Shown in pieces: positions 9,180-17,893 of a stretch of DNA of 64,000 nucleotides; position 1 is the stretch's first letter, and every line of letters begins with the position of its first letter. The position numbers were made by a program, and so were the translations under genes. Where the stretch lies: positions 3,286,001-3,350,000 of the forward strand of contig NZ_CP107796.1 of NCBI RefSeq assembly GCF_036345995.1, read 5' to 3'. The DNA comes from Streptomyces sp. NBC_00557. Its GTDB lineage: Bacteria > Actinomycetota > Actinomycetes > Streptomycetales > Streptomycetaceae. Under the pieces are notes generated by a model. That model was given only the letters and a program-made list of their open reading frames with translations, was not told the DNA's origin and searched no databases.

Positions 9180-10043
9180 TCAGTTCAGGTAGTCCTCCAG
9201 CCGTCCCACCGTCAGCCCCCGCTGCTGCACCCGGCGCAGCAGCCGGGCCGTGCGCTCGCGCAGGCTCGGGCCCGTCGTCTCGTCGGGGCCGACCAGGATG
9301 ATGTCGCCGGGGCGCAGCCGGTGCTCGCCGTGGAAGTAGACGAGGTCGGCCGGGGTCATCGCGGCGCGCCACAGGACGACCGCCGAGATGCCGCAGCCGG
9401 ACGCGGCGTGCAGGGTGGTGGCGTCGTACGAGCCGTAGGGCGGACGGAAGAGACGGGGGCGTACGCCGAGGCGGGCGGCGAGCCGGTCCTGCTGGCCGCA
9501 GATCTCGGCCCGCTGCCCGGCGTACGGCAGCCCGGCCAGCGCGCGGTGGTCGACGGTGTGGTTCTCGATGCCGGCGCCCAGCCGGCGCAGGCGGGCGAAG
9601 TGGCCGTAGCCGGGGCCGGCGATGCTGTCGGTGAGGAACATGCTGACCGGCAGCCCCAGTTCCCGGACCATGTCGACGAAGCGGGGGTCCCGGTCGGCGC
9701 CGTCGTCGTAGGTGAGGAAGACGACCCGGTCGCGGGTGGGGATGTGGTCGACGACGCGGGGCAGGGGCCGGCCGGCCGTACCCGGGGGCAGGGGCAGGGC
9801 GCGGGCGTCGGGTCGCGGCGGGCGGGCGAGGGGCTCGGCCAGGCCCCAGCGGCGGTAGTTCTCGTCCGGGGCGGCGCCGTGCGGCCGTACCCCCTCGGCG
9901 GCCTTCCTGCCGAGCCGCTCGATGGGGTCGACGGACTGGGCGCAGCCGGCCAGGAGGAGGGCCGAGGCGAGGAGCGCGAGGGCGCGCCGGGCGGTGCGGC
10001 ACCGTCCGGAACGGGTTCTCCCGTGTCGTGCCCCCGGCCTCAC
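9180..10043 (-). CDS. NodB-type polysaccharide deacetylase lipoprotein (motif 5 degenerate)
   Basis: A 287-residue lipoprotein: twin-arginine-like basic N-terminus, hydrophobic helix 20-33 and lipobox LAGC with Cys34. The NodB fold keeps TYDDG (111-115), HTVDH (162-166) and RPPYG (200-204), the metal-binding and base motifs of carbohydrate esterase family 4. The late LxH motif is replaced by IILVGPDE (248-255), lacking the catalytic His, so activity may be low or lost. The GTG start overlaps the stop of the preceding deacetylase (GTGA, 10040-10043), so the two are translationally coupled paralogues. Likely acts outside the membrane on peptidoglycan or another N-acetylated glycan. Confidence 0.88.
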   Translation of the reverse strand: MRPGARHGRTRSGRCRTARRALALLASALLLAGCAQSVDPIERLGRKAAEGVRPHGAAPDENYRRWGLAEPLARPPRPDARALPLPPGTAGRPLPRVVDHIPTRDRVVFLTYDDGADRDPRFVDMVRELGLPVSMFLTDSIAGPGYGHFARLRRLGAGIENHTVDHRALAGLPYAGQRAEICGQQDRLAARLGVRPRLFRPPYGSYDATTLHAASGCGISAVVLWRAAMTPADLVYFHGEHRLRPGDIILVGPDETTGPSLRERTARLLRRVQQRGLTVGRLEDYLN

Positions 10044-11002
10044 AGGTAGTCCTCCAGGCGGGCCACGGCGTAGCCCTCGCGCGTGACCTTGTTCAGGAAG
10101 CGGCGCATGTCGTCGGTCATCGTGCCGTTCCAGTCGGAGCGGCCGCGGAAGTGGGTGAGGACGATGTCGCCGCGGTGGATCCGCTGGTCCTCCTCGCGGT
10201 ACTCCCAGTGGTCGACGAAGACCTCCTCGTTCCAGATCGGCGCGTACGTGATGCCGCAGGACTTGGCGGCGCGCAGGGTGTCCTGGTTGTAGTTGCCGTA
10301 CGGCGGCCGGAAGAGCGTCGGGCGCCTGCCGAACCGCCGCTCCATGATGTCCTGCATGGCGCAGATCTCGGTCCTCTGCTGCTCGTAGGACAGACCCGGC
10401 AGGTAGGGGTGGTGCAGGGTGTGGTTGTTCAGGGTGTGGCCGTAGGACTGCATCCTGCGGAAGTACCCGTAGTCGTCCTTGATCAGGTAGTTGCTGAGGA
10501 ACGCGGTGTACGGGATCCTCAGGTCCTCCATCATCCGCAGGAAGTCCGGGTCCTTCTCCGCGCCGTCGTCGATCGTGAGGAAGACGATCTTCTGCCGGGT
10601 GGGCACGCTGGTGAAGACCGGGGGCAGGTCCCAGTCCTCCTGGTGACTCACCTCGAACCCGGCCCGCGCGGTGATCAGCGGCTTGTGCGCGGGCGGCGGG
10701 GGCGGGGTCAGCGGGACCTCGTCGAGCCCCCAGCGCCGGGCGGCGGCGACCAGCCGGGCGTGCTCGGCCCGGCGGGCGTCCTCGGCGGCCCGGCGGGCGC
10801 TCTGGGCGCCCGGGTGGGGTCGGGGGCCCGGGGTGTGCGCGGGGCCGCCCTCACCAGGCGCGGGACGGGGCTCGGCGCGGGGCGCGCCGGAGCCGGTACA
10901 GCCCGACAGGAGCGCGGAACCCGCCAGCGCGACGGCTCCGCAGACCAGGACCAGACGCGCGAGACGCGTCCGGTTCTTATCGTTTTGTACGACGACTCGC
11001 AT
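10040..11002 (-). CDS. NodB-type polysaccharide deacetylase lipoprotein
   Basis: A 320-residue lipoprotein with signal sequence 1-34 and lipobox LLSGC (Cys35), then a Pro/Ala-rich linker (40-110). CE4 motifs: TIDDG (143-147), NHTLHH (193-198), RPPYG (232-236) and IVLTHF with His284. All metal ligands and the catalytic His are present, so this copy looks active, unlike the shorter downstream paralogue whose start overlaps its stop. The ATG at 11002 is the first Met before the basic N-region. It is divergent from the methyltransferase gene with 90 bases between. Confidence 0.9.
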   Translation of the reverse strand: MRVVVQNDKNRTRLARLVLVCGAVALAGSALLSGCTGSGAPRAEPRPAPGEGGPAHTPGPRPHPGAQSARRAAEDARRAEHARLVAAARRWGLDEVPLTPPPPPAHKPLITARAGFEVSHQEDWDLPPVFTSVPTRQKIVFLTIDDGAEKDPDFLRMMEDLRIPYTAFLSNYLIKDDYGYFRRMQSYGHTLNNHTLHHPYLPGLSYEQQRTEICAMQDIMERRFGRRPTLFRPPYGNYNQDTLRAAKSCGITYAPIWNEEVFVDHWEYREEDQRIHRGDIVLTHFRGRSDWNGTMTDDMRRFLNKVTREGYAVARLEDYL

Positions 11003-11092
11003 GATGCCGGATCCTCGCAGGCGCCGCCCCGGAACCCGCGGCAACACCGCCGCCGGCGGCGGGCCGTCCACCGACTGGCCGACAATGACCGG

Positions 11093-12253
11093 GTGAACGA
11101 CCTCGCTCTCCTCCTCACCCCCGAAGGCCGTGCCCTCCTCGACGAGGTCCGCGACACCGCCCCGGCCGACGAACTCGCCGTCGCCACCCGGCTGCGCCGC
11201 GACCACCCGGCCGCGCTGGTGTCGGCGGCGCTCGGCCAGGCCCGGCTGCGGCAGCGGGCGGCGGCGAAGTTCGGGGCGGCGGACGCGGGGCGGATGTTCT
11301 TCACGCCGAACGGGGTCGAGCAGTCGACGCGGGCGAGCGTGGCGGCGTACCGCGCCGAGCGGCTGGCCGGCCTCGGTGTGACCTCGGTGGCCGACCTGTG
11401 CTGCGGGATCGGCGGGGACGCGATCGCGTTCGCCCGGGCGGGGATCCGGGTGCTCGCCGTGGACCGGGACCCGCTGACGGCCGCGACGGCGCGGGCGAAC
11501 GCCGAGGCGCTGGGGCTCGGCGAGCTGATCGAGGTGCGGGAGGCGGACGTCACGCAGGTGGAGACGGGCGGGTACGACGCCGTGTTCGTCGACCCGGCGC
11601 GGCGCGGCGGGCGGGGCCGCGTCTTCGACCCCGAGGCCTACTCCCCTCCCCTGTCCTGGGCGGTCGAGGCCGCCCGTACCGCGCCCCGCGCCGCGCTGAA
11701 GGTCGCGCCCGGCATCCCGCACGAGGCGGTGCCCGCCGACGCCGAGGCCGAGTGGGTCTCGGACGGCGGCGACGTGAAGGAGGCGGTGCTGTGGTTCGGC
11801 ACCGAGCCGGGCGCGGTGCGCGCCACCCTGCTGCCCGGCCCGCGCACCCTGCGCGGCAAGGGGCTGCCCGATCCCGGGGTGCGGCCGGTGGGCCGCTATC
11901 TGTACGAGCCCGACGGCGCCGTCATCCGCGCCCATCTGGTCGCCGAGGCGGCCGAACAACTGGACGGCGGTCTCATCGACCCCACCATCGCCTACGTCAC
12001 CGCCGACGAACTGCGCCCGACGCCGTACGCCTCCGCCTACGAGATCACCGACCACCTCCCCTTCAACATCAAGAAGCTGAAGGCGCTGCTGCGGGAGCGG
12101 GAGGTCGGCACGCTGACCGTGAAGAAGCGCGGTTCGGCCGTCGAGCCGGAGGAACTGCGCCGGAAGGTCAAGCCGCAGGGCCCGAACGCGGCGACCGTGT
12201 TCCTGACCCGGGTGGCGGGGGCACCGGCGATGCTCGTGGGGCGGCCGGTCTAG
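11093..12253 (+). CDS. SAM-dependent methyltransferase with THUMP-like domain
   Basis: A 386-residue class I methyltransferase. The SAM motif I is VADLCCGIGGDAIAFA (about 101-116), motif II is VLAVDRDPLT and the motif IV region is VFVDPARRGGRGR, reminiscent of nucleic-acid methyltransferases. The C-terminal 120 residues (KLKALLREREVGTLTVKKRG to the end) match the THUMP-like domain found with such enzymes, suggesting an RNA substrate; which RNA is unknown. GTG at 11093 starts the family-like VNDLALLLTPEG; the long frame upstream is not coding. Its stop overlaps the stop of the convergent sigma gene. Confidence 0.88.
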   Translation: MNDLALLLTPEGRALLDEVRDTAPADELAVATRLRRDHPAALVSAALGQARLRQRAAAKFGAADAGRMFFTPNGVEQSTRASVAAYRAERLAGLGVTSVADLCCGIGGDAIAFARAGIRVLAVDRDPLTAATARANAEALGLGELIEVREADVTQVETGGYDAVFVDPARRGGRGRVFDPEAYSPPLSWAVEAARTAPRAALKVAPGIPHEAVPADAEAEWVSDGGDVKEAVLWFGTEPGAVRATLLPGPRTLRGKGLPDPGVRPVGRYLYEPDGAVIRAHLVAEAAEQLDGGLIDPTIAYVTADELRPTPYASAYEITDHLPFNIKKLKALLREREVGTLTVKKRGSAVEPEELRRKVKPQGPNAATVFLTRVAGAPAMLVGRPV

Positions 12254-13659
12254 GCCCCGGGCGTGGGCTCGGCCGCCCGGCGCAGCAGCAGGTCGCGTTC
12301 CGGGCCGTTGCGGGCGAGGGCGGCGGCGCGGGTGAACTCCGTGCGGGCCTCGGCCGTGCGGCCCAGGCGGGCGAGGAGGTCGCCGCGGACGCTGGGCAGC
12401 AGGTGATAGCCGCGCAGGGCGGGTTCGGCGGCGAGGGCGTCCACCAGTTTCAGGCCCTCGGCGGGGCCGTCGGCCATGGACACGGCGACCGCGCGGTTCA
12501 GCTCCACCACGGGCGAGGGGGCGCGGGCGGCCAGCAGGCCGTACAGGGTGGCGATGGTGCGCCAGTCGGTCTCCTCGTACGTGTGGGCGCGGGCGTGGCA
12601 GGCGGCGATGGCCGCCTGGAGGGCGTAGGGGCCGGGGGCGCCGGTCGCGGTGGCGCCGGCGCGCTCCAGTGCCCGGACGCCGCGGGCGATGAGCAGGCGG
12701 TTCCAGCGGCGCCGGTTCTGGTCCTTCAGCAGCACCGGCTCGCCGTGGGGGCCGGTGCGGGCGGCCGCGCGGGAGGCCTGGAACTCGAGCAGCGCGGTCA
12801 GCGCGTGCACCTCCGGCTCCTTCGGCATCAGCGCGGACAGCACGCGGGCCAGCCGCAGCGCGTCCTCGCACAGGCCGGGGCGGAGCAGGTCGTCGCCGGC
12901 GGTCGCCGCGTACCCCTCGTTGAAGATCAGGTAGATGACGTCCAGGACCGAGCCGAGGCGGGCCTCGCGGTCGGGGCCGCAGGGCACCTCGAAGGCGACG
13001 TTCTTCTTCGCCAGGGTGCGTTTGGCGCGCACGATGCGCTGGGCGATCGTGGGCTCCGGGACCAGGTGGGCGCGGGCGATCTCGGCCGTGGTCAGGCCGC
13101 CGAGCAGCCGCAGGGTGAGCGCGGTACGGGCCTCGCGCGACAGCACCGGGTGGCAGGCGGTGAACACCAGCCGGAGCAGGTCGTCGTCGATGTCGTCCGG
13201 ATCGGCGGGGACCTCCGGCGGCGCCGCCGTCTCCAGGTCCCGGCCGATCTCGGCGAGCTTGCGGGCGTAGGTCTCGCGGCGCCGGACCAGGTCGACGGCG
13301 CGGTGCCGGGCGGTGGCCATGAGCCAGGCGCCGGGGTTGTCGGGCACCCCGTCGCGCGGCCACCGCTCCAGGGCGGCGACCAGCGCGTCCTGGGCCAGCT
13401 CCTCGGCGATCCCGACGTCCCGCACGATCCGGGCGGCTCCGGCGATGACCCGGGGCGACTCCAGCCGGAACACGGTCTCGATGGCATGGGCGGCGGCGGA
13501 CCGGGAGGCGGTCCCGGCGGGTGCCGCCGCCCGGGCGGACTCCGGGGCCGTCGCGGCCTCCCGTGTCTCCGGGACCCGGGGTGCGCTGTGCCGTGCTGCT
13601 GGGGGCTGTGGTTCCACAGCCCACCATGCAACACCCCCGTACGGCACAGCGCCAGGCAT
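12250..13659 (-). CDS. ECF sigma factor of the ECF42 type (SnoaL-free, TPR-like C-terminus)
   Basis: A 469-residue sigma factor, far longer than ordinary ECF factors. After a 57-residue Ala/Pro-rich leader come region 2 (FRLESPRVIAGAARIVRDVG, DALVAALERWP, NPGAWLMATARHRAVD), region 4 (ALTLRLLGGLTTAEIARAHL, RIVRAKRTL) and a 200-residue C-terminal extension (VLDVIYLIFNEGY, DALRLARVL, VELNRAVAVSMADGP, DLLARLGRTAEARTEF) of DUF6596/TPR-like type. This layout plus an adjacent DGPF/YCII gene defines the ECF42 group, which has no classical anti-sigma factor and is thought to be controlled by its own C-terminal domain. The ATG at 13659 follows the partner's stop by one base and uses its GAGGG as ribosome binding site. 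Confidence 0.92.
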   Translation of the reverse strand: MPGAVPYGGVAWWAVEPQPPAARHSAPRVPETREAATAPESARAAAPAGTASRSAAAHAIETVFRLESPRVIAGAARIVRDVGIAEELAQDALVAALERWPRDGVPDNPGAWLMATARHRAVDLVRRRETYARKLAEIGRDLETAAPPEVPADPDDIDDDLLRLVFTACHPVLSREARTALTLRLLGGLTTAEIARAHLVPEPTIAQRIVRAKRTLAKKNVAFEVPCGPDREARLGSVLDVIYLIFNEGYAATAGDDLLRPGLCEDALRLARVLSALMPKEPEVHALTALLEFQASRAAARTGPHGEPVLLKDQNRRRWNRLLIARGVRALERAGATATGAPGPYALQAAIAACHARAHTYEETDWRTIATLYGLLAARAPSPVVELNRAVAVSMADGPAEGLKLVDALAAEPALRGYHLLPSVRGDLLARLGRTAEARTEFTRAAALARNGPERDLLLRRAAEPTPGA

Positions 13660-13660
13660 C

Positions 13661-14017
13661 TCAGCCCTCGGCGATCTCGCGCACCTCGCAGGTCACGGTC
13701 CAGTACTCCTCGTGGGTCCTGAGGAACCGCTTGGTCCACTCCAGGGCCTCGTCCATGTCCTTGCACTGCATGAGGGCGTAGCCGCCGATGACCTCCTTGG
13801 ACTCGGTGAACGGCCCGTCCGTGACGGTGAGGTCGCCGCCCTCCCAGCGCACCCGCTTGCCCTGGCTGTGCGGGGTGAGCCCGGCGGTGTCGAGCATGAC
13901 GCCGGCCTTGGTGATCTCCTCGATGAGCGCGCCCATGCGCTCCATCAGCTCGGGGCTCGGGCCCTCGGGCGGCGCGGTGGTCTCGTCGACGCGCACGATC
14001 GACAGGTAGCGGGGCAT
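13661..14017 (-). CDS. DGPF/YCII-domain protein, partner of the ECF42 sigma factor
   Basis: A 118-residue YCII-related (DGPF) protein. It carries the name-giving motif in LTVTDGPFTESKEVIGGYAL (about 63-82), with MPRYLSIVRVDE at the start. Genes of this family are regularly found next to ECF42 sigma genes and are their usual regulon members. Here it comes first and its TGA stop ends one base before the sigma ATG, so the two are co-translated. Its biochemical activity is unknown. Confidence 0.92.
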   Translation of the reverse strand: MPRYLSIVRVDETTAPPEGPSPELMERMGALIEEITKAGVMLDTAGLTPHSQGKRVRWEGGDLTVTDGPFTESKEVIGGYALMQCKDMDEALEWTKRFLRTHEEYWTVTCEVREIAEG

Positions 14018-14202
14018 CGTGACTCCTTCGGCCGGGCGGCGGGGCCTGTCCCCGCCGCTCACCCATGCGTCGAACGGGCGGGCCCCCGGATCGACACGCT
14101 CACCGGATTTTTTTCCGCCGTCCGGGATCACTTCGGCTCGGAGCCGCATCCCGCCTTCGCGTACGGCGCCCCGACCGCCTTCCCGCCGAGGACCTTGTGC
14201 CG

Positions 14203-15246
14203 TCAGCGCAGGGACGCCCACAGCTCGCGCGCCGCCGGCTCCTCGGCGATCACCCGGTTGTGGTCGGACGGGGCGGTGACGACCGGCATCATCACCGTCC
14301 GCACCCGGTCGGCGCGCAAACCCTCCAGGCTCTGCCCGAGCCGCATCAGCTCGCTCAGCGAGTCCAGGCCGGTGTCGGTGGTGAGCCCGGAGGTGACCGC
14401 GTCGGCGACCCGGTACAGCCGGGCCGGGTCGGTGAGCAGCCGGGTGCTGCTCATCTGCTCCAGCAGGTCCTTCACCAGCATCTGCTGCAGCCCTATGCGG
14501 CCGAGGTCGCTGCCGTCGCCTATGCCGTGCCGGGTGCGGGCGAGCGCAAGGGCCTGCTTGCCGTCGAGGTGGTGGGGGCCCGCCTTCAGGTGCAGATGGC
14601 TCTGGTCGTCGTCGATGTCCTGCGGGGTGGTGACGTCGACCCCGCCGAGCGCGTCGACCAGGTTCGCGAAGCCGGAGAAGTCGATCTCGAGGTAGTGGTC
14701 CATGCGGAGGTGAGTGATCGACTCGACGGTCTTCACCGCGCACACCGGACCGCCCACCGCGTAGGCGCTGTTGAACATCGCGCCGTACGCCACCGCCGTC
14801 GAGCCGCCGGAGGCGAGCGGGCAGGACGGGCGGGTGACGAGGGTGTCGCGCGGGATGCTGACCACGGTGGCCTTCGTCCGGCCCGCGTCGAGGTGCACGA
14901 CCATCGCCGTGTCCGAGCGGGCGCCGGAGCTGTCGCCGCCGCCCAGCTCCCTGTTGGCCTTGCCGCTGCGCGAGTCCGAGCCGAGGACCAGGATGTTGAG
15001 GGAGCCGGTCGGCAGCGGGGAGGCGGCGGCCGAGGGCGTGACCATCGCCTTGGCCGGGCGGTCGTCGCCCAGTGCGGTGTTGATGTCGACGCTTCTGATG
15101 TTGTGGTTCAGATGCCAGTACGCATAACCCGCCAGCGCCGCGCCCAGTACCAGGGCGCCCGCCAGGGTGAGGCCGACGGCCTTCAGCGCTCTCGACCGTC
15201 GGCCCGCCTGTCTGCCGGCGTCGCCTTGCTCCTCTTGTCGCGTCAC
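14203..15246 (-). CDS. LytR-CpsA-Psr (LCP) cell-wall glycopolymer ligase
   Basis: A 347-residue membrane protein: basic cytoplasmic N-terminus, one transmembrane helix at about 22-45, then an extracellular LCP domain (LNILVLGSDSRSG near 84, ARSDTAMVVHLDAG, VSIPRDTLV, YLEIDFSGFANLVDALGGVDV, ALARTRHGIGDGSDLGRIGLQQ). The conserved Arg and Asp residues of the polyprenyl-phosphate pocket are present. LCP enzymes attach teichoic-acid-like or other anionic glycopolymers to peptidoglycan. The ATG at 15246 gives the expected short N-region. It stands alone between the DGPF and xylanase genes; no glycopolymer cluster is directly attached. Confidence 0.92.
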   Translation of the reverse strand: MTRQEEQGDAGRQAGRRSRALKAVGLTLAGALVLGAALAGYAYWHLNHNIRSVDINTALGDDRPAKAMVTPSAAASPLPTGSLNILVLGSDSRSGKANRELGGGDSSGARSDTAMVVHLDAGRTKATVVSIPRDTLVTRPSCPLASGGSTAVAYGAMFNSAYAVGGPVCAVKTVESITHLRMDHYLEIDFSGFANLVDALGGVDVTTPQDIDDDQSHLHLKAGPHHLDGKQALALARTRHGIGDGSDLGRIGLQQMLVKDLLEQMSSTRLLTDPARLYRVADAVTSGLTTDTGLDSLSELMRLGQSLEGLRADRVRTVMMPVVTAPSDHNRVIAEEPAARELWASLR

Positions 15247-15319
15247 AGCAGGAACGTAAGTCCGAATTATTAGCGGACTGTTAGCAGAAGTTGTGTACGC
15301 CGGATTTCTTGGGAGATTC

Positions 15320-16678
15320 TCATCCCAGTGTCACTGTGGGCACCGGGTTGCTGCCGCTCCAGGACCCGTTGAAGCCGAAGGTCACCGAACCGCCGTCCGG
15401 CACCGCCCCGTTGTACGAGGCGTTGGTGCAGGACACCGCCGTGCCGGACTGGGTGCAGGTGGCGTTCCAGGCCTGGGTGATCCGCTGGCCGGCGCCGAAC
15501 GTCCAGTTCACCTTCCACGACGACAGCGAGGCGCCGGAGCAGGAGAGGGTGACCTGGCCGGTGAAGCCGGTGTCCCACTGGCTGCTCACCGCGTAGGCGG
15601 CGGTGCAGGCGCCGCTCGGCGGCGGGGTGGTGCCGCCGCCGCTGCCACTGCCGCCGAGCGCCTCGGCGATGCCGTAGTACGCCGGTTTCGGCTGGTAGTT
15701 CTCGTCGTACGGGGTCGCCGCGCCGTAGCCGGTGAAGGTGCCCGGCACCCAGGAGTCGGCGTCGGTGAAGCCCCAGACGGTGACGTTCACACAGCGGGTC
15801 ACGGCGGCGCAGGCGGCCACGACCGACTTGAAGTCGGCCTTCTGCTGGGCGAGTTTGGTCGCGTCGGCGGGCAGCTGCATGCGGACGTCCAGCTCGGTGA
15901 TCGCCACGTCCACGCCGAGGTCGGCGAAGCGCTGGATGTTCTGCTGCAGGGTGCTCGGCACCTGGCCGAGGATCAGATGGGCCTGCAGGCCGACGCCGTC
16001 GATCGGGACGCCCTGCGCCTTGAGGGACCTGACCAGGTTGTACAGGGCGTCCGACTTCGCGTTCACGCCCTCGACGTTGTAGTCGTTGATGTACAGCTTG
16101 GCGCCGGGGTCGGCGGCGTGCGCCCAGGTCAGGGCGCTGGCGACGTAGCCGGAGCCGAGGCCGTTGTACCAGATCGAGGAGCGGAAGCTGCCGTCCTCGT
16201 TGAAGGGCTCGTTGACCACGTCCCAGGCGGTGATCTTGCCCTTGTAGCGGCCGACCTCGGTGCTGATGTGGTTCTGCAGCAGGCTGCCGAGCTGGGCGGA
16301 GGTCCAGCTGCCGTTCGTCAGCCAGCTCGGGTTCTGGCTGTGCCAGACCAGGGTGTGGCCGCGCACCTGCTGGTGGTGGGCCTGGGCGAAGGCCACGATC
16401 TGGTCGGCCTCGGTCCAGTTGAAGGTGCCCCGGCTGGGCTCGACGGACTCCCACTTCATGGCGTTGCCGGGGGTCAGCGAGCTGAACTGGGTACCGGTGA
16501 TGTCGCCGTAGGCGCCGGTGAGCTTGGAGCCGGTGACGGCGGTGCCGACGACCTTGCCGTGGGCGGCGGCGAGGTCGCGCAGCGGGGTGTCGGCGGCGTG
16601 CGCGGCGGGCGCCGTGAACAGCAGCGCGACACCGGTCAGCAGGGACGCGAGGGGTAAACCGAGTCTGAGCGATCTCAT
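15320..16678 (-). CDS. Secreted GH10 endo-1,4-beta-xylanase with CBM2
   Basis: A 452-residue secreted enzyme. Signal peptide 1-29 ends with AHA before ADTPLRDLAAA. The GH10 barrel spans about 32-345 with the acid/base E157 in WDVVNEPF and nucleophile E262 in ITELDV, plus HTLVWHSQNPSW. A Gly-Ser-Gly/Thr-Pro linker (347-360) leads to a C-terminal CBM2 (CTAAYAVSSQWDTGF to the end) with the two end-cysteines and surface Trp residues that bind cellulose or xylan. The ATG at 16678 has GGAGG 8 bases upstream. A CGAAAGTTTCG palindrome touches the ribosome binding site, and a LacI-type regulator gene lies immediately upstream, so substrate-induced control is expected. Confidence 0.95.
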   Translation of the reverse strand: MRSLRLGLPLASLLTGVALLFTAPAAHAADTPLRDLAAAHGKVVGTAVTGSKLTGAYGDITGTQFSSLTPGNAMKWESVEPSRGTFNWTEADQIVAFAQAHHQQVRGHTLVWHSQNPSWLTNGSWTSAQLGSLLQNHISTEVGRYKGKITAWDVVNEPFNEDGSFRSSIWYNGLGSGYVASALTWAHAADPGAKLYINDYNVEGVNAKSDALYNLVRSLKAQGVPIDGVGLQAHLILGQVPSTLQQNIQRFADLGVDVAITELDVRMQLPADATKLAQQKADFKSVVAACAAVTRCVNVTVWGFTDADSWVPGTFTGYGAATPYDENYQPKPAYYGIAEALGGSGSGGGTTPPPSGACTAAYAVSSQWDTGFTGQVTLSCSGASLSSWKVNWTFGAGQRITQAWNATCTQSGTAVSCTNASYNGAVPDGGSVTFGFNGSWSGSNPVPTVTLG

Positions 16679-16689
16679 GGCGGATGCCT

Positions 16690-16702
16690 CCGAAAGTTTC
16701 GG
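16690..16702. promoter_or_regulatory. LacI-type operator overlapping the xylanase leader
   Basis: CCGAAAGTTTCGG is a perfect palindrome around a central G. It lies 12-24 bases before the xylanase ATG and directly adjoins and partly overlaps the GGAGG ribosome binding site. CGAAA-type palindromes are operators for LacI-family regulators of xylan and cellulose genes in Streptomyces. A looser repeat, CGGTT-N4-AACCG, abuts it at 16701-16714. Confidence 0.65.
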
Positions 16703-16780
16703 TTCGGTAACCGACTGACTTCGGAGGAGTGTGGGGGCGTCCACCCCACCCGTCAATACGTCAACTTCCGGCCACCGGCG

Positions 16781-17812
16781 TCACGCGGCCGCGGGCGCCG
16801 CCGTGCTGGACCGCACCACCAGACTGGTCGCCAGCTCCATGCGGGTCGCGGCGCGCTCCTCCTGCTCGCGGCCCAGCTCCAGCACCAGCCGGGCGGCGGC
16901 CTCGGCCATCTCGGTCAGCGGCTGCCGCACGGTCGTCAGCGGCGGGCCGACCCAGCGGGCCACGGGCAGGTCGTCGAAGCCCACCACGCTGAGGTCCTCC
17001 GGGATGCGCAGACCCAGCTCACGGGCGGCCTCGTACAGCCCGAGCGCCTGCAGGTCGTTGCCCGCGAACACGGCCGTCGGCCGGTCCGGGCGGCGCAGCA
17101 GCGTCAGGCCCAGGCGGTAGCCGGCGTCGTGGTGGAAGTCGCCGGCCACGATGAGGGAGGGGTCCACGGGCAGGCCGGCCGTCTCGAGTGCGGCGCGGTA
17201 GCCGTCGACGCGGGCGCGGGCGCACATCATCCTCGACGGGCCGCTGATCGCGCCGATCCGGGTGTGGCCGAGCTCCACCAGGTGGCGGGTGGCGGCGAGG
17301 CCGCCCTGCCAGTTGGTGGCGCCGATGGAGGGCACGTCCGGGCCCGGGTCGCCGGCCGGGTCCATCACCACGAACGGGATGGAGCGGCTGGTCAGCAGCG
17401 CCCGCTGGGACTCGTCGAGTTCGGACAGCACCAGCACCACGCCGTGCGGGCGGCGGGCGGCCACCTGGTCGGCCCAGGTGCGGCCCGGGGAGAGCCGGCC
17501 GGCCGACTCGGACAGCACCACGCTCAGCCCGGCGTCCCTGGCCACGTTCTCCACGCCCCGGATGACCTCCAGCGCCCAGGCGCTCTCCAGCTCGTGGAAG
17601 ATCAGATCGATCAGCGGGGACCGGGAGGCCTCGGCGCGCCGGCGCCGGTAGCCGTGGACGCGCAGCAGCTCCTCGACCCGGGTGCGGGTCGCGGGGGCGA
17701 CGTCGGCACGGCCGTTGAGCACCTTCGAAACAGTCGGAGCCGACACCCCGGCCGCACGGGCGATCTCGGCGAGGGTCGCGGTCTGCGTCTCTGCGGACTT
17801 CGAAGGCTTCAT
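16781..17812 (-). CDS. LacI-family transcriptional regulator (probable xylanase regulator)
   Basis: A 343-residue LacI/GalR regulator. Residues 14-60 form the helix-turn-helix and hinge (LAEIARAAGVSAPTVSKVLNG, ADVAPATRTRVEELL); about 68-335 form the periplasmic-binding-protein-like sugar domain (LIDLIFHELESAWALEVIRG, HLVELGHTRIGAISGP, VFAGNDLQALGLYEA, LSVVGFDDLPVARWVGPPLTTV). The ATG at 17812 is taken because it directly precedes the DNA-binding domain; longer frames upstream are not supported. It lies 102 bases upstream of the xylanase on the same strand, and the same CGAA-N3-TTCG element occurs before both genes, implying control of both. The effector is probably a xylo-oligosaccharide (inference). 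Confidence 0.92.
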   Translation of the reverse strand: MKPSKSAETQTATLAEIARAAGVSAPTVSKVLNGRADVAPATRTRVEELLRVHGYRRRRAEASRSPLIDLIFHELESAWALEVIRGVENVARDAGLSVVLSESAGRLSPGRTWADQVAARRPHGVVLVLSELDESQRALLTSRSIPFVVMDPAGDPGPDVPSIGATNWQGGLAATRHLVELGHTRIGAISGPSRMMCARARVDGYRAALETAGLPVDPSLIVAGDFHHDAGYRLGLTLLRRPDRPTAVFAGNDLQALGLYEAARELGLRIPEDLSVVGFDDLPVARWVGPPLTTVRQPLTEMAEAAARLVLELGREQEERAATRMELATSLVVRSSTAAPAAA

Positions 17813-17893
17813 GCCCGCGATCGTATCCCCACCCGCCCTCACGGCGTAGGTGCCGGCCGCCCACACCGATCCGGGAACATTCGGCAATCTCTT

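Noticed and set aside
10040..13627. Single 1195-residue minus-strand frame
   Set aside because: Its first 870 residues run antisense to the methyltransferase and out of frame with the sigma gene; only the final 320 residues are the deacetylase.
14104..14113. T-run that could end a plus-strand transcript
   Set aside because: No plus-strand gene precedes it and no hairpin stands directly before it.
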